Shown here: in pieces, positions 45,547 to 54,459 of the stretch | Position numbering within the stretch: position 1 is the stretch's first letter | Layout of the letters: every line of letters starts with the position of its first letter | NCBI RefSeq assembly: GCF_008329965.1 | Contig: NZ_CP036150.1 | Span: 2,108,001 to 2,172,000 of the forward strand | DNA: 64,000 nt | DNA from: Oceanispirochaeta crateris | Lineage (GTDB): Bacteria > Spirochaetota > Spirochaetia > DSM-2461 | Direction: 5' to 3' | Position numbers and translations under genes: made by a program | The notes under the pieces: model-generated | Told to the model about the DNA's origin: nothing | What the model saw: only the letters and a program-made list of their open reading frames with translations | Database searches by the model: none

Positions 45547-45574
45547 CCTACCTGTCTCAACGGGTAGGTATAAT
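45547..45574 (+). promoter_or_regulatory. Inverted repeat abutting a -10 box upstream of operon 2
   Basis: CCTACC (45547-45552) and GGTAGG (45563-45568) form a hairpin or operator directly followed by TATAAT (45569-45574), 80 bases before the binding-protein start. No well-spaced -35 is visible, so activator- or repressor-controlled initiation is possible. Confidence 0.45.
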
Positions 45575-45654
45575 ACTTTCCGTATAATTATTGATTTTTA
45601 ATCTTTGTCATATAATGTTATAAATACTTTAAAAGTAAACGAGAGGAGAAATCA

Positions 45655-47238
45655 TTGAACAAACTAAGAACAATACTATACATAACTGTATTCTTATTGA
45701 TTGGAATGACTCACATTTATGCTGGAGGATCTCAGGATGCATCAGTCAGTACTGTCATGGAAACCGGAGCAGCTAAAGATTTATTTGTATATGGCATCGA
45801 TGGCGATCCTACAAACAATGTTAATCCCATAACAGCTAGTGGACGATACGACCTCATGGCAACGAAAGCCATGTTTTCTCCACTCTGGGTTTTCAATGGT
45901 CCCGAAGATTTATATTTTTACCTGGCCACAGATGTATCAGCCTCGGCTGATATGCTCACATACACGGTGAAACTCCGCGATGATGTCAAATGGCATGATG
46001 GAGAGGAGTTCAATGCTGACGATGTTGTTTTTACTTACAAAACTATCGTCGAACAGCCTACAGCAAACGGTCATGATGTGTATCAATTCAACGGCAAGCC
46101 GATGAAAGTCACAAAGGTCGATGACTTCACAGTTCAATTTACTTTTCCTACGGCTATACCTTTTGCCCTGGAGATCCTCTCTGCGGAGAAGTTTATGACT
46201 CCCGAACATATTTGGGCCGGAGAAACAGAGTTTCAGGTTAATGAAAAAAACGCTCACCCTATCGGAACAGGGCCCTATAAGTTTAGTGAATACAGAGAAG
46301 GAGAAAGCCTGACTCTGGTCAAAAATGAAGACTATTTTTTGGGTGAACCTGAGATAGACAAGGTCATCTACCGTGTTGTTCTTGATGCTAATGCGGCTGT
46401 GGTAGCCCTCCAGAAAGGCGAGATAGATGCCCTAGCAATACAACCGACAGATGTTACTAAATTTGATAAGAATCAAATCGGTGTTTATCCCTATTCAGAA
46501 AACAGAATTGGTTACTTGTCGGCGGTTCTCTACAGAGAGAATATGGATAATATCAACTTTAGAAAAGCGATACTTTTTGGTATAAACAAGTCAGATCTCA
46601 TCAAAGCGACATACGTATCAGAAGATTTTGCACTGAATGCGAGATCCTTCCTTCCGGAACATGCCTCTTATTATTCAAAAGATGTTGAAACCTATGAGTA
46701 TGATCTGTCCATGGCAAAGGAGTTTCTGGCTAAATCCGGTTTGAAAAATCCTCAGATTAAAATTGCCTACCTGGCTAATAATCCAACATATGAGACACAG
46801 GCTCTTCTGATTCAGGCCAATCTTGCCGCTGTGGGAATTGCCTGCGAACTGATGCCTCTCGATGCAGGAGCCATGTACAACAATGCGCTCTATCCTAAAA
46901 CAGCCGAATTTGACTTGTTTCTCGGTGGATATATTATGGGTGTTGATCCTGACAACTACGCTAGCCTCTTCACAAGCGAAGGAGGAGCAAACTTCTCAGG
47001 CATCAAAAATGAAACAATTGATGGACTTTTTGCTGCTGGTAGAGTAGAGCTCGACACTTCAAAAAGAGCCGCCATCTATAAAGAACTTCAAAAAGAGTTC
47101 ATGGATTATGCCTTCTTCCTCCCCCTAAGCGAAAATAAGAGAATACTCGCTATTTCAAATAGAATTGGTGGAATTGATGAAGCAAAACTTGTACCGATCT
47201 TCACATTTGAAGATATGTCAAAATTAATAGAAAAATAA
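45655..47238 (+). CDS. Solute-binding protein, family 5 (peptide/nickel type)
   Basis: A 527-residue secreted binding protein, first gene of operon 2. The signal sequence ends near GMTHIYAGGSQDA, a spirochaete-like mature start without a lipobox Cys. Landmarks: LTYTVKLRDDVKWHDGEEFN, ADDVVFTYKTIVEQP, PIGTGPYKFSEYREGE. It starts with TTG at 45655 behind GAGAGGAG. Its sequence is clearly different from the operon 1 binding protein, so ligands probably differ. Confidence 0.92.
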   Translation: MNKLRTILYITVFLLIGMTHIYAGGSQDASVSTVMETGAAKDLFVYGIDGDPTNNVNPITASGRYDLMATKAMFSPLWVFNGPEDLYFYLATDVSASADMLTYTVKLRDDVKWHDGEEFNADDVVFTYKTIVEQPTANGHDVYQFNGKPMKVTKVDDFTVQFTFPTAIPFALEILSAEKFMTPEHIWAGETEFQVNEKNAHPIGTGPYKFSEYREGESLTLVKNEDYFLGEPEIDKVIYRVVLDANAAVVALQKGEIDALAIQPTDVTKFDKNQIGVYPYSENRIGYLSAVLYRENMDNINFRKAILFGINKSDLIKATYVSEDFALNARSFLPEHASYYSKDVETYEYDLSMAKEFLAKSGLKNPQIKIAYLANNPTYETQALLIQANLAAVGIACELMPLDAGAMYNNALYPKTAEFDLFLGGYIMGVDPDNYASLFTSEGGANFSGIKNETIDGLFAAGRVELDTSKRAAIYKELQKEFMDYAFFLPLSENKRILAISNRIGGIDEAKLVPIFTFEDMSKLIEK

Positions 47239-47291
47239 GTATATTATAGCCCGTATCTCCACGGACTATTTTAAAATATCTAAAGAATTGA

Positions 47292-47337
47292 GGCTTGTAG
47301 TGATAATAATTGTTTATCGCTGCAGCCTTATTTTTGT
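47292..47337 (+). terminator. Hairpin between binding-protein and permease genes (operon 2)
   Basis: GGCTTGTAGTGATAA pairs, with G-U and offset pairs, with TTTATCGCTGCAGCC (ending 47327), followed by TTATTTTTG. It is in the same place as the hairpin in operon 1 and probably limits transcription into the permease genes. Confidence 0.55.
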
Positions 47338-47357
47338 TCTGACCGGGAGGATGTGAA

Positions 47358-48314
47358 TTGTTAAGATATATCTTAAAAAGGATATTGCAGGCTGTACCTC
47401 TTATTATCCTCATTTCTATCATTACATTCGGGCTTATTCAGCTGGCGCCTTATGATGCCATTGATGCAATTACAACACCGGATATGTCCCTTGAATACAT
47501 AGAGGTTCTCAAAGAAGTTAACGGCTTGAATGAACCAATATATATCCAATATTTTATTTGGGCAAAAAATGCAATTAGAGGTGATTTCGGTTACTCATTA
47601 GTGACTCATTCAAATATTAAACAGGCCTTGTCGGATCGAATACCCAATTCCATGCTACTGATTGTTCCTTCCTATATTATTGCTTTAATTATAGCCGTAA
47701 TTCTAGGACTCCTTGCAGGATCAAATCGAGGTCGATGGATCGACCGGGCTGTCGATGGTTTTTGCTCAATAGCGATTTCCGCCCCTTCATTCTGGGTTGG
47801 CCTCATACTGATTTACTTCCTCTCCTACAAACTGAACCTCTTTCCCTCATTCGGTATGTACACACCTGGTTCGCCCAGGACGACATCCAACCTCCTTGCT
47901 CACATGGTTGTGCCCGGGCTGACCCTGGTTATTGCGTTACTGCCTCAAATGATCAGATATGTGCGAAGCTCTACAATCGGACAACTCTCGGAGGACTATG
48001 TGATGGTGCAAAAAGCCTTCGGCGCCACAAGTCACAATATTTTGTTCAGGCATATTCTAAAGAATGTTCTTCTGCCGCTGGTAACCTTGGTTGGAATGTC
48101 TCTTCCCATGCTCGTAACCGGTGCTTTTGTAACAGAATCTGTTTTTTCCTGGCCGGGGGTAGGACCATATTTTTTGGCAGCTATCAGGGGGTTCGATTAT
48201 CCCATCATCATGAGTATTCTAGCCTTATCATCCAGTCTGGTTATAATTGGAAATCTTCTTGCGGATATTCTCTACAACCTGATTGATACGAGAATTAAGG
48301 AGATGAACCAGTGA
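47358..48314 (+). CDS. Peptide ABC transporter permease (OppB/DppB type)
   Basis: A 318-residue six-helix permease: LRYILKRILQAVPLIILIS, QLAPYDAIDAI, coupling loop YVMVQKAFGATSHNILFRHI, C-terminal TESVFSWPGVGPYFL. It starts with TTG at 47358 after GGGAGG; the ATG at 47351 is followed at once by a stop. It overlaps the next permease gene by four bases. Confidence 0.92.
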   Translation: MLRYILKRILQAVPLIILISIITFGLIQLAPYDAIDAITTPDMSLEYIEVLKEVNGLNEPIYIQYFIWAKNAIRGDFGYSLVTHSNIKQALSDRIPNSMLLIVPSYIIALIIAVILGLLAGSNRGRWIDRAVDGFCSIAISAPSFWVGLILIYFLSYKLNLFPSFGMYTPGSPRTTSNLLAHMVVPGLTLVIALLPQMIRYVRSSTIGQLSEDYVMVQKAFGATSHNILFRHILKNVLLPLVTLVGMSLPMLVTGAFVTESVFSWPGVGPYFLAAIRGFDYPIIMSILALSSSLVIIGNLLADILYNLIDTRIKEMNQ

Positions 48315-49156
48315 AGAACAGACGCTTTGAGATATTCAAGGAAGAATTAAAAAATGACAAATGGGCCATCTTTGCTTTCGTTTTGCTGATCATCATGATA
48401 CTGGCATCCCTTCTTGCTCCACTACTTCCTCATGATCCCAATGAAGTCAATATCAGTTTGATGAAAGACACCCCCAGCCTAACCCACTGGTTCGGTACAG
48501 ACGAACTGGGACGAGACTATTTTACCCGGGTTCTTTATGGTGGCAGAGTATCACTCATGGTTGGTATTCTTGCCATGATGACCTCAGTCATCATAGGAAC
48601 TCTAATCGGAACAGTCAGCGGCTACTGGGGTGGTGCTGTAGAGAACATCCTCATGCGTTTTGTGGATGTTCTCTCGGCGATCCCCTGGATGATTCTGGTA
48701 ACTATAATCAGTATTTTTATCCAAGGGGGAATCTGGGCTATTATTATCGTGATAGGTGGATTCAGCTGGATGGGAGCCGCTCGTCTAGTTAGAGCAGAAA
48801 CCCTATCGCTGAAACAGCGGGAGTATGTACTTTATGCATCCGCTTCGGGAGAGCGAAACTACAGAATTATCAGAAAACACATCCTGCCGGGAATCTATCC
48901 CACCATTGTTGTGACTGCCACCATTTTTATTCCCCATGCCATTATTATTGAATCCACATTGAGTTTTCTCGGTTTAGGCGTCAAGGCACCGACCTCTTCA
49001 TGGGGAAGCATGTTGAAAAACGCTCAGGGTTTTCTCATGGATGTGCCTCATCTGGCGATCATTCCGGGTCTGATGATCCTGATAATCGTCTACTGTTTTA
49101 ATAAGCTGGGCGATGTATTGCGCGCTGTTGTAGAACCGAAGACCATGGGAGCCTAG
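48311..49156 (+). CDS. Peptide ABC transporter permease (OppC/DppC type)
   Basis: A 281-residue permease beginning with GTG in a GTGA overlap. TM1 is FAFVLLIIMILASLLAPLLP, then HWFGTDELGRDYFTRVLYGG (DppC signature), EAA-type loop YVLYASASGERNYRIIRKHI and C-terminal ESTLSFLGLGVKAPTSSWG. It is four bases upstream of the ATPase gene. Confidence 0.92.
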   Translation: MKNRRFEIFKEELKNDKWAIFAFVLLIIMILASLLAPLLPHDPNEVNISLMKDTPSLTHWFGTDELGRDYFTRVLYGGRVSLMVGILAMMTSVIIGTLIGTVSGYWGGAVENILMRFVDVLSAIPWMILVTIISIFIQGGIWAIIIVIGGFSWMGAARLVRAETLSLKQREYVLYASASGERNYRIIRKHILPGIYPTIVVTATIFIPHAIIIESTLSFLGLGVKAPTSSWGSMLKNAQGFLMDVPHLAIIPGLMILIIVYCFNKLGDVLRAVVEPKTMGA

Positions 49157-49160
49157 AGAG

Positions 49161-50144
49161 ATGCCTATATTGGAAATTAAACATTTGGAAACCTCATTTT
49201 TGACTAAAAAACAACGACTCGATGCCATCCGTGATGTGAGCCTGAGAGTCGAAGAAAAGGAAGTCTTGGGGATTGTAGGTGAATCAGGAAGCGGAAAGAG
49301 CGTAACCATGAAGTCTGTCATGGGGATTCTACCATCCAATGGTGTAATCCGTGCAGGTGAAATCCTTTTCGAAGGACAGAGTCTTCTCAAAATTAACGAT
49401 CAAGATAAGAGAGCCTTGCTGGGGAATGAGATTTCAATGATATTCCAGGACCCCATGACTTCGTTGAATCCCTTAAAAACTGTTGGTTACCATATTGAAG
49501 AGATCTTACTTCGTCATAGAAAAGTGGACAAATCCACAGCTCATAAGCTGGCAAAACAGGTATTGGATATAGTTGAAATCCCCAATGCAGAAAAGCGCCT
49601 TACCCAATATCCCCATGAATTCAGCGGTGGAATGCGTCAGAGGGTCATGATTGGCATGGCTCTCGCCAATGAACCGAAGCTCCTCATTGCCGATGAACCG
49701 ACCACAGCTCTGGATGTGACCATTCAATCTCAGATTCTAGCTTTGATTAAAAAACGCCAGCATCAGAATAATATGGCAGTCGTCTTAATCACCCACGATC
49801 TTTCTGTTGTCTACAATATGTGTGACAGAATCATAGTCATGTATGGTGGTAAAATCATGGAGGAAGGACTGCGTGAAGAGATATTTGATTCACCATATAA
49901 ACACCCTTATACAAAGGCACTCATGCTTTCCATACCCAATATAACCGACGATGAGAAAAAAAGGTTAGTCCCCATAGAGGGAGTCGCTCCCACATTGGAG
50001 GATTTACCAGAAGGATGTCCTTTTGCTCCTCGCTGCAGTCAAGCCATGGATATATGCCGGGAGATGCCAGGAGAAACCCTCTTTTCGGACACACACAAAA
50101 TTTATTGTCACTTTGCCGGGGGAGAATCTACAGATGAGCAGTGA
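49161..50144 (+). CDS. Peptide ABC transporter ATPase (OppD/DppD type)
   Basis: A 327-residue ATPase: Walker A GIVGESGSGKSV, FQDPMTSLNPLKT, signature EFSGGMRQRVMIGMAL, Walker B LIADEPTTALD, ITHDLSVV, and the C-terminal GCPFAPRCSQAMDIC cysteine set. It overlaps the next gene by 11 bases. Confidence 0.93.
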   Translation: MPILEIKHLETSFLTKKQRLDAIRDVSLRVEEKEVLGIVGESGSGKSVTMKSVMGILPSNGVIRAGEILFEGQSLLKINDQDKRALLGNEISMIFQDPMTSLNPLKTVGYHIEEILLRHRKVDKSTAHKLAKQVLDIVEIPNAEKRLTQYPHEFSGGMRQRVMIGMALANEPKLLIADEPTTALDVTIQSQILALIKKRQHQNNMAVVLITHDLSVVYNMCDRIIVMYGGKIMEEGLREEIFDSPYKHPYTKALMLSIPNITDDEKKRLVPIEGVAPTLEDLPEGCPFAPRCSQAMDICREMPGETLFSDTHKIYCHFAGGESTDEQ

Positions 50145-51102
50145 AAATTTAATTGAGACAGTGAATTTGAGCAAGCACTTTAAAGTCCACAATGGGCTGG
50201 GAAGAAAACGAACCCTCAAAGCAGTCGACGGTGTTAGTCTGACTCTGAAGAAGGGAGAAACCCTGGGAATCGTCGGTGAATCGGGATGTGGAAAATCAAC
50301 CCTTGGACGGACCATTACCCGACTATACGATGCTTCAGGAGGAAAGATTCTCTTCGAAGATGTGGATATAACGGAGATGAAAGGTTCAGCATTCCGGATT
50401 TATCAGAAAAAGATGCAAATAATTTTTCAAGATCCCTATTCATCTTTAAATCCCAGTATGAATGTCAGGGAAATACTGAGTGAACCGCTCAATATTCATA
50501 CAAAACTGGCAGGGAAAGAACTCAATGAAAAAATTGAAGAGACACTGGAGGTAGTCGGCCTAACAAAAGCCTCCATAGAGAAATTTCCTCATGAATTCAG
50601 CGGCGGACAGCGACAGAGAATAGGAATTGCCCGAGCCATTTCTGTAGAACCGGATTTTATCCTTTGTGATGAACCAATTTCTGCACTGGATGTTTCCATT
50701 CAGGCCCAAATCGTCAATACACTGGAAAAGCTGCAGGAAAAAATGGGTGTATCCTACCTCTTCATAGCTCACGACCTATCTATGGTAAAACATATTTCCC
50801 ATAAAATAGGAGTTATGTATTTAGGGAAAATCGTTGAAGTATCGGACACACTCGAATTGTATAAAAATCCTCTTCATCCCTATTCTCAGGCCCTGCTGGA
50901 CTCAATCCCCAAAATTGGAAGTATCTCCAACTTTGATAAGATTCTCTCAGGTGATATACCGAGTCCCATAGATTTGCCTCAAGGTTGCCGATTTCAGAGC
51001 AGATGTAAATATGTCATGAAAAAATGTAGGGAGAGAGAACCAGCTCTCACTCCTGTTTCAAAAGATCATGCCGTGGCCTGTCATCTTTATGATGAAGTCT
51101 GA
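50134..51102 (+). CDS. Peptide ABC transporter ATPase (OppF/DppF type)
   Basis: A 322-residue ATPase: Walker A GIVGESGCGKSTLG, FQDPYSSLNPSMN, signature EFSGGQRQRIGIARAI, Walker B FILCDEPISALD, IAHDLSMV, C-terminal GCRFQSRCKYVMKKC. ATG 50134 follows GGGGAG; the open frame further upstream only overlaps the previous gene. It is followed after 30 bases by the OsmC-family gene. Confidence 0.92.
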   Translation: MSSENLIETVNLSKHFKVHNGLGRKRTLKAVDGVSLTLKKGETLGIVGESGCGKSTLGRTITRLYDASGGKILFEDVDITEMKGSAFRIYQKKMQIIFQDPYSSLNPSMNVREILSEPLNIHTKLAGKELNEKIEETLEVVGLTKASIEKFPHEFSGGQRQRIGIARAISVEPDFILCDEPISALDVSIQAQIVNTLEKLQEKMGVSYLFIAHDLSMVKHISHKIGVMYLGKIVEVSDTLELYKNPLHPYSQALLDSIPKIGSISNFDKILSGDIPSPIDLPQGCRFQSRCKYVMKKCREREPALTPVSKDHAVACHLYDEV

Positions 51103-51132
51103 TTTGATAGAAAATTATAAGGAAGGAATAAA

Positions 51133-51528
51133 ATGGATGTAAATAAAATAGACCTCAACTTCATCTACGATTTTGATGGAGAAGTTCGAACTCCCACTGG
51201 TAAGATTCTCATTGGAGAAGGTGAGAATAAAATGATGCCCTACGACCTGCTTTTCGGAGCCCTCGGTTCCTGCATGTATGCCAATTTTATAGGTATTTGT
51301 AAAAAGAAGAAAATAACATTTGACACAGTTAAAGTTGAAGTCACCGGCGAAAAACGCGATGAAATTCCAGCGCTACTTCAATGGGTCAGCGTCAAGTACA
51401 TTGTCAAAGGAGGTAGTTCGGAAAAAGGATTCATCCAGGCCGCTGATCTTTCCTCAAAGTACTGTTCCATTTTTCAGACTATATCAAACGTAGCAAAGAT
51501 GACATGCACTATTGAATTTGAATCATAA
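51133..51528 (+). CDS. OsmC-family protein (operon 2)
   Basis: A 131-residue OsmC-fold protein ending operon 2. Both family cysteines are present, in LLFGALGSCMYANFIGIC and in DLSSKYCSIFQTIS. It differs clearly from the OsmC-family protein of operon 1, so the two operons did not arise by a very recent duplication. AAGGAAGG precedes the ATG. Thiol-dependent peroxide reduction is known for the family; a link to import is unexplained. Confidence 0.85.
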   Translation: MDVNKIDLNFIYDFDGEVRTPTGKILIGEGENKMMPYDLLFGALGSCMYANFIGICKKKKITFDTVKVEVTGEKRDEIPALLQWVSVKYIVKGGSSEKGFIQAADLSSKYCSIFQTISNVAKMTCTIEFES

Positions 51529-51643
51529 TCCGAACAAGTGGAATCTGCTGTATCCCGTTTAAAGGCTCATACATTTTACCCGTCAATCATAGGAGTAAGT
51601 AAAAAATATGAGCATTATATAGAGGTTTAATATTTAATGTCGC

Positions 51644-52630
51644 CTATGAAAATCGAACCCTTGATGTATACTGATACATATCTGGGTTTCCCCCCGCAGT
51701 TTTAAGGAGCTTCAGGGAGCATTCATTTAGAGAAGTCATTACTTCATCATCCAAAGGTGCAGCTGTTATAATGGATTGAAGCTCTTTCAGCTGTTTCGTA
51801 TCTCTAGCCCCTACCAGAATTGTATCGACGAAGGATTGGCTGCGTATATATCTGATAGCCAATTCCGTCGGAGTGATGCCAAGATCCTTTGAAATCATTA
51901 GAAAATCATTTAATAATTCCTGAGTTTCAGCTTCCATTCCCGGCCCACCATGAGTGGCTGCTTTTCTTTTGGGAGCAAAGTGCCGGGTTCTCATTCTGCC
52001 TTCCGGGAAAGAGTCCAAGCTATTATATTTACCTGTGAGTAATCCTTGTTGTAGTGGAGAATAGACCCAAAGATGTTTCCCCTGCTGCTTAGTCAGCGGT
52101 GCAATATCATTTTCAATGACACGCCACATTAGATTATAAGGTAATTGGTTGCTGATTATAGGGTAAGAATGGGTTTCTTCTAGATCCTGAGATCCGAAGT
52201 TGCACACACCGATATGGAGTATCTTCCCTTCTTTCTGCAACTTTTGGAACGTATCCAGGGCTGTTTTGTTCTCTTCTGTCGTCCCGGGCCAATGAACCTG
52301 CATAAGATCTATGGTATCACGGCCCAAAGTCTTTAAGCTGGTTTCCACAGAATCAATGATATCGGCTTCACTACAGCCGTCTATTTTCATTTTTGTAGCA
52401 ATGACACCTTCGGAAATACCCTTAAGAGCTTTTCCCAAAATTCTCTCGCTGGCGCCATCACCATAATTAGGGGAGGTATCAAAGAGTGAGATTCCGCTAT
52501 CTAGAGCATTGTGAATGACCTTGATCGATTCTTTTTCATCAATGTCTGACCAGATATCTCCTCCCGCAAATGTCCATGTACCTAATGCCATGGGAGGAAA
52601 ATTTTTTAAAGGAGAGGAGGATGTACTCAT
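51644..52630 (-). CDS. Aldo/keto reductase
   Basis: A 328-residue NADPH-dependent AKR with the tetrad context SLFDTSPNYGDGASERILG (Asp and Tyr), VIATKM (Lys) and LMQVHWPG (His), and the cofactor end TILVGARDTKQL. It has no iron-sulfur tail, unlike the gene at the left edge. AGGA precedes the ATG. It is last in the leftward transporter operon, so it may reduce a carbonyl intermediate of that pathway. Confidence 0.92.
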   Translation of the reverse strand: MSTSSSPLKNFPPMALGTWTFAGGDIWSDIDEKESIKVIHNALDSGISLFDTSPNYGDGASERILGKALKGISEGVIATKMKIDGCSEADIIDSVETSLKTLGRDTIDLMQVHWPGTTEENKTALDTFQKLQKEGKILHIGVCNFGSQDLEETHSYPIISNQLPYNLMWRVIENDIAPLTKQQGKHLWVYSPLQQGLLTGKYNSLDSFPEGRMRTRHFAPKRKAATHGGPGMEAETQELLNDFLMISKDLGITPTELAIRYIRSQSFVDTILVGARDTKQLKELQSIITAAPLDDEVMTSLNECSLKLLKTAGGNPDMYQYTSRVRFS

Positions 52631-52776
52631 TATATAGTCCTTGTTAGTCTATAATTTATTTAATATTTTTCAGAAGAAAGAAATAGATTATCTCCAGAAT
52701 TTGGATTTTTTTCCGGAGATATCATGAATTTGGATTCAATTTATAAAAATGTATTAAAGACCTAGTATTGAAGCTC

Positions 52777-53754
52777 TTACTTGTTCAACGCTTCACGGTT
52801 TACTACATTACTTGCCTGTTCACCCTTCAAAATCAAGCTCATTCCATTCAGAAGTTCTCCTAGCATATCCAGTCGAACATCGGCAATATTGGTACAGCAG
52901 TGCGGTGTGATCACGATATTAGGAAGTTCGGCAATCTCCTTGGAAATATTTGGTTCAAACTCATGCACATCTAAAGCAGCACCTCGAATAGACTTTGCTT
53001 TTAAGGCTTGGATAAGAGCTTTCTCTTCAACAATAGGTCCTCTGGATGCATTAATGAGATACGATGTATTCTTCATCATACCCAATCTTTCTTTGTTCAT
53101 GTAGTGATGATATTCGGGAAAGTAAGGCATATGAAGAGTGAGGACATCAGCTTCTTTTATGACATCTTCTGCGGACATAAAACGCGCATTCAATCGTTCT
53201 TCATCCTCTTTAGTAGCCTGATATAAGTCGTTATAAACAACATTCATTCCTAAACCAACAGCTTTTTGGGCAACAGATTTCCCTATGCGGCCAAAACCTA
53301 TAATTCCTAATGTTCTACCGGATAAGACCATATCCCGCTCCAAAAGTAAGGATGGTTTGCAAACAAGATCTTTACGAAGTTCTCTGTCATAAAGAACGGT
53401 ACTGCGGCAAATGCTCATCATAAGGGCGATAGTCATCTCTGCTGTAGATTCCATTACAGAAACGGGTGTATTTAAAACAAGAATACCTTTTTCGGTAGCG
53501 GTTTTTACATCTATATTGTTAAATCCAGATCCAAGATTTCCAATGGCTTTTAAGTTGGGCGCTAGTTCTATAAGAGATGCTGGACATTCAAAATCAGCTA
53601 TTGTGATTAAAACATCTGCATCCTTGACATGTTCTTTTATTTCATCATCCGAGAACTTGCTTAACGGAGTTTCCGGGAAGATGACATTCATATTGGAAAG
53701 TAAGTCGCTGAATCTATCTAAAGGTAAATTATGAGTCAATACTATGGTATACAT
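52777..53754 (-). CDS. D-isomer-specific 2-hydroxyacid dehydrogenase
   Basis: A 325-residue NAD(P)-dependent dehydrogenase. The Rossmann motif is LGIIGFGRIGKSVAQKAV, catalytic Arg in YLINASRGPIVEEKAL, catalytic Glu in VHEFEPN, catalytic His in IVITPHCCTN. Closest by pattern to hydroxypyruvate/glyoxylate reductases, but substrate choice is not evident. AGGAG precedes the ATG. It follows the GntR gene by 17 bases in the transporter operon. Confidence 0.92.
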   Translation of the reverse strand: MYTIVLTHNLPLDRFSDLLSNMNVIFPETPLSKFSDDEIKEHVKDADVLITIADFECPASLIELAPNLKAIGNLGSGFNNIDVKTATEKGILVLNTPVSVMESTAEMTIALMMSICRSTVLYDRELRKDLVCKPSLLLERDMVLSGRTLGIIGFGRIGKSVAQKAVGLGMNVVYNDLYQATKEDEERLNARFMSAEDVIKEADVLTLHMPYFPEYHHYMNKERLGMMKNTSYLINASRGPIVEEKALIQALKAKSIRGAALDVHEFEPNISKEIAELPNIVITPHCCTNIADVRLDMLGELLNGMSLILKGEQASNVVNREALNK

Positions 53755-53771
53755 TAATCTTCTCCTGTGGA

Positions 53772-54446
53772 TTACTGCCTATGTAAAAATGTTCGGTTTA
53801 CTTCAATTACTGTTTGCTTAGCTAATTCAATGTCTCTATTTCTGATGGCATCAATCATCTGCTGATGATTCACATAAGATAAAAATCCTGCATAATGGAT
53901 ATTTAAATAATCCTCTCTCAAACCTGATTTTATCAACTGCACAAGGTTCTCATTCAATTGTTCCATAAGAGGATTATGAGTTAGTCGTCCAATTTCCAGA
54001 TGAAAATCAATATCAATTTGATATAAGTCCAGAGGATCAGGATTTTCCCCTAATGCCATCTTTAATTGATCATTTTGTTGTTCAAGTTTATTTATGTCTT
54101 CATCACTACAGTTTAGAATGACCATCTCTAACAATAGTCCTTCTATATGTTTTCTATATTCGAGAAGTTGTTCATTTGTGAATGTCCTACTTGAACCTTC
54201 AGTCATTTGAAAATTAGCTACATTCTTCGTTTCAATGAGATCATTTTTCACAAAGGTTCCAAGTCCCCGTCTAATCTCAACGAGGCCAACAGTAGAAAGT
54301 ACTTTGATTGCTTCTCGTACAGAACTGCGTGATGTACCACACATCTCCATTATTTCCAGCTCACTAGGTAGTTTATCTCCTTTTTTGTACGAACCATCCA
54401 GAATTTGTTTTTTAACAACCATCATGACATGATCAATCTTAGACAT
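53772..54446 (-). CDS. GntR-family regulator, FadR/FCD subfamily
   Basis: A 224-residue regulator: winged helix with YKKGDKLPSELEIMEMCGTS and RSSVREAIKVLSTVGLVEIR, GLGTFV, and a C-terminal all-helical FCD domain whose metal/ligand residues are Asp and His in DLYQIDIDFHLEIGRLTHNP (part) and a later His in VNHQQMIDAI. FCD regulators bind carboxylic or sugar acids. It sits within the TTT transporter operon and likely binds the paired motif in the divergent promoter region. Confidence 0.92.
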   Translation of the reverse strand: MSKIDHVMMVVKKQILDGSYKKGDKLPSELEIMEMCGTSRSSVREAIKVLSTVGLVEIRRGLGTFVKNDLIETKNVANFQMTEGSSRTFTNEQLLEYRKHIEGLLLEMVILNCSDEDINKLEQQNDQLKMALGENPDPLDLYQIDIDFHLEIGRLTHNPLMEQLNENLVQLIKSGLREDYLNIHYAGFLSYVNHQQMIDAIRNRDIELAKQTVIEVNRTFLHRQ

Positions 54447-54459
54447 AAATCTATTTCCT

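Noticed and set aside
47735-48286. 183-codon alternative frame inside the DppB permease gene
   Set aside because: The overlapping frame encodes a complete permease with its family motifs; this one has none.
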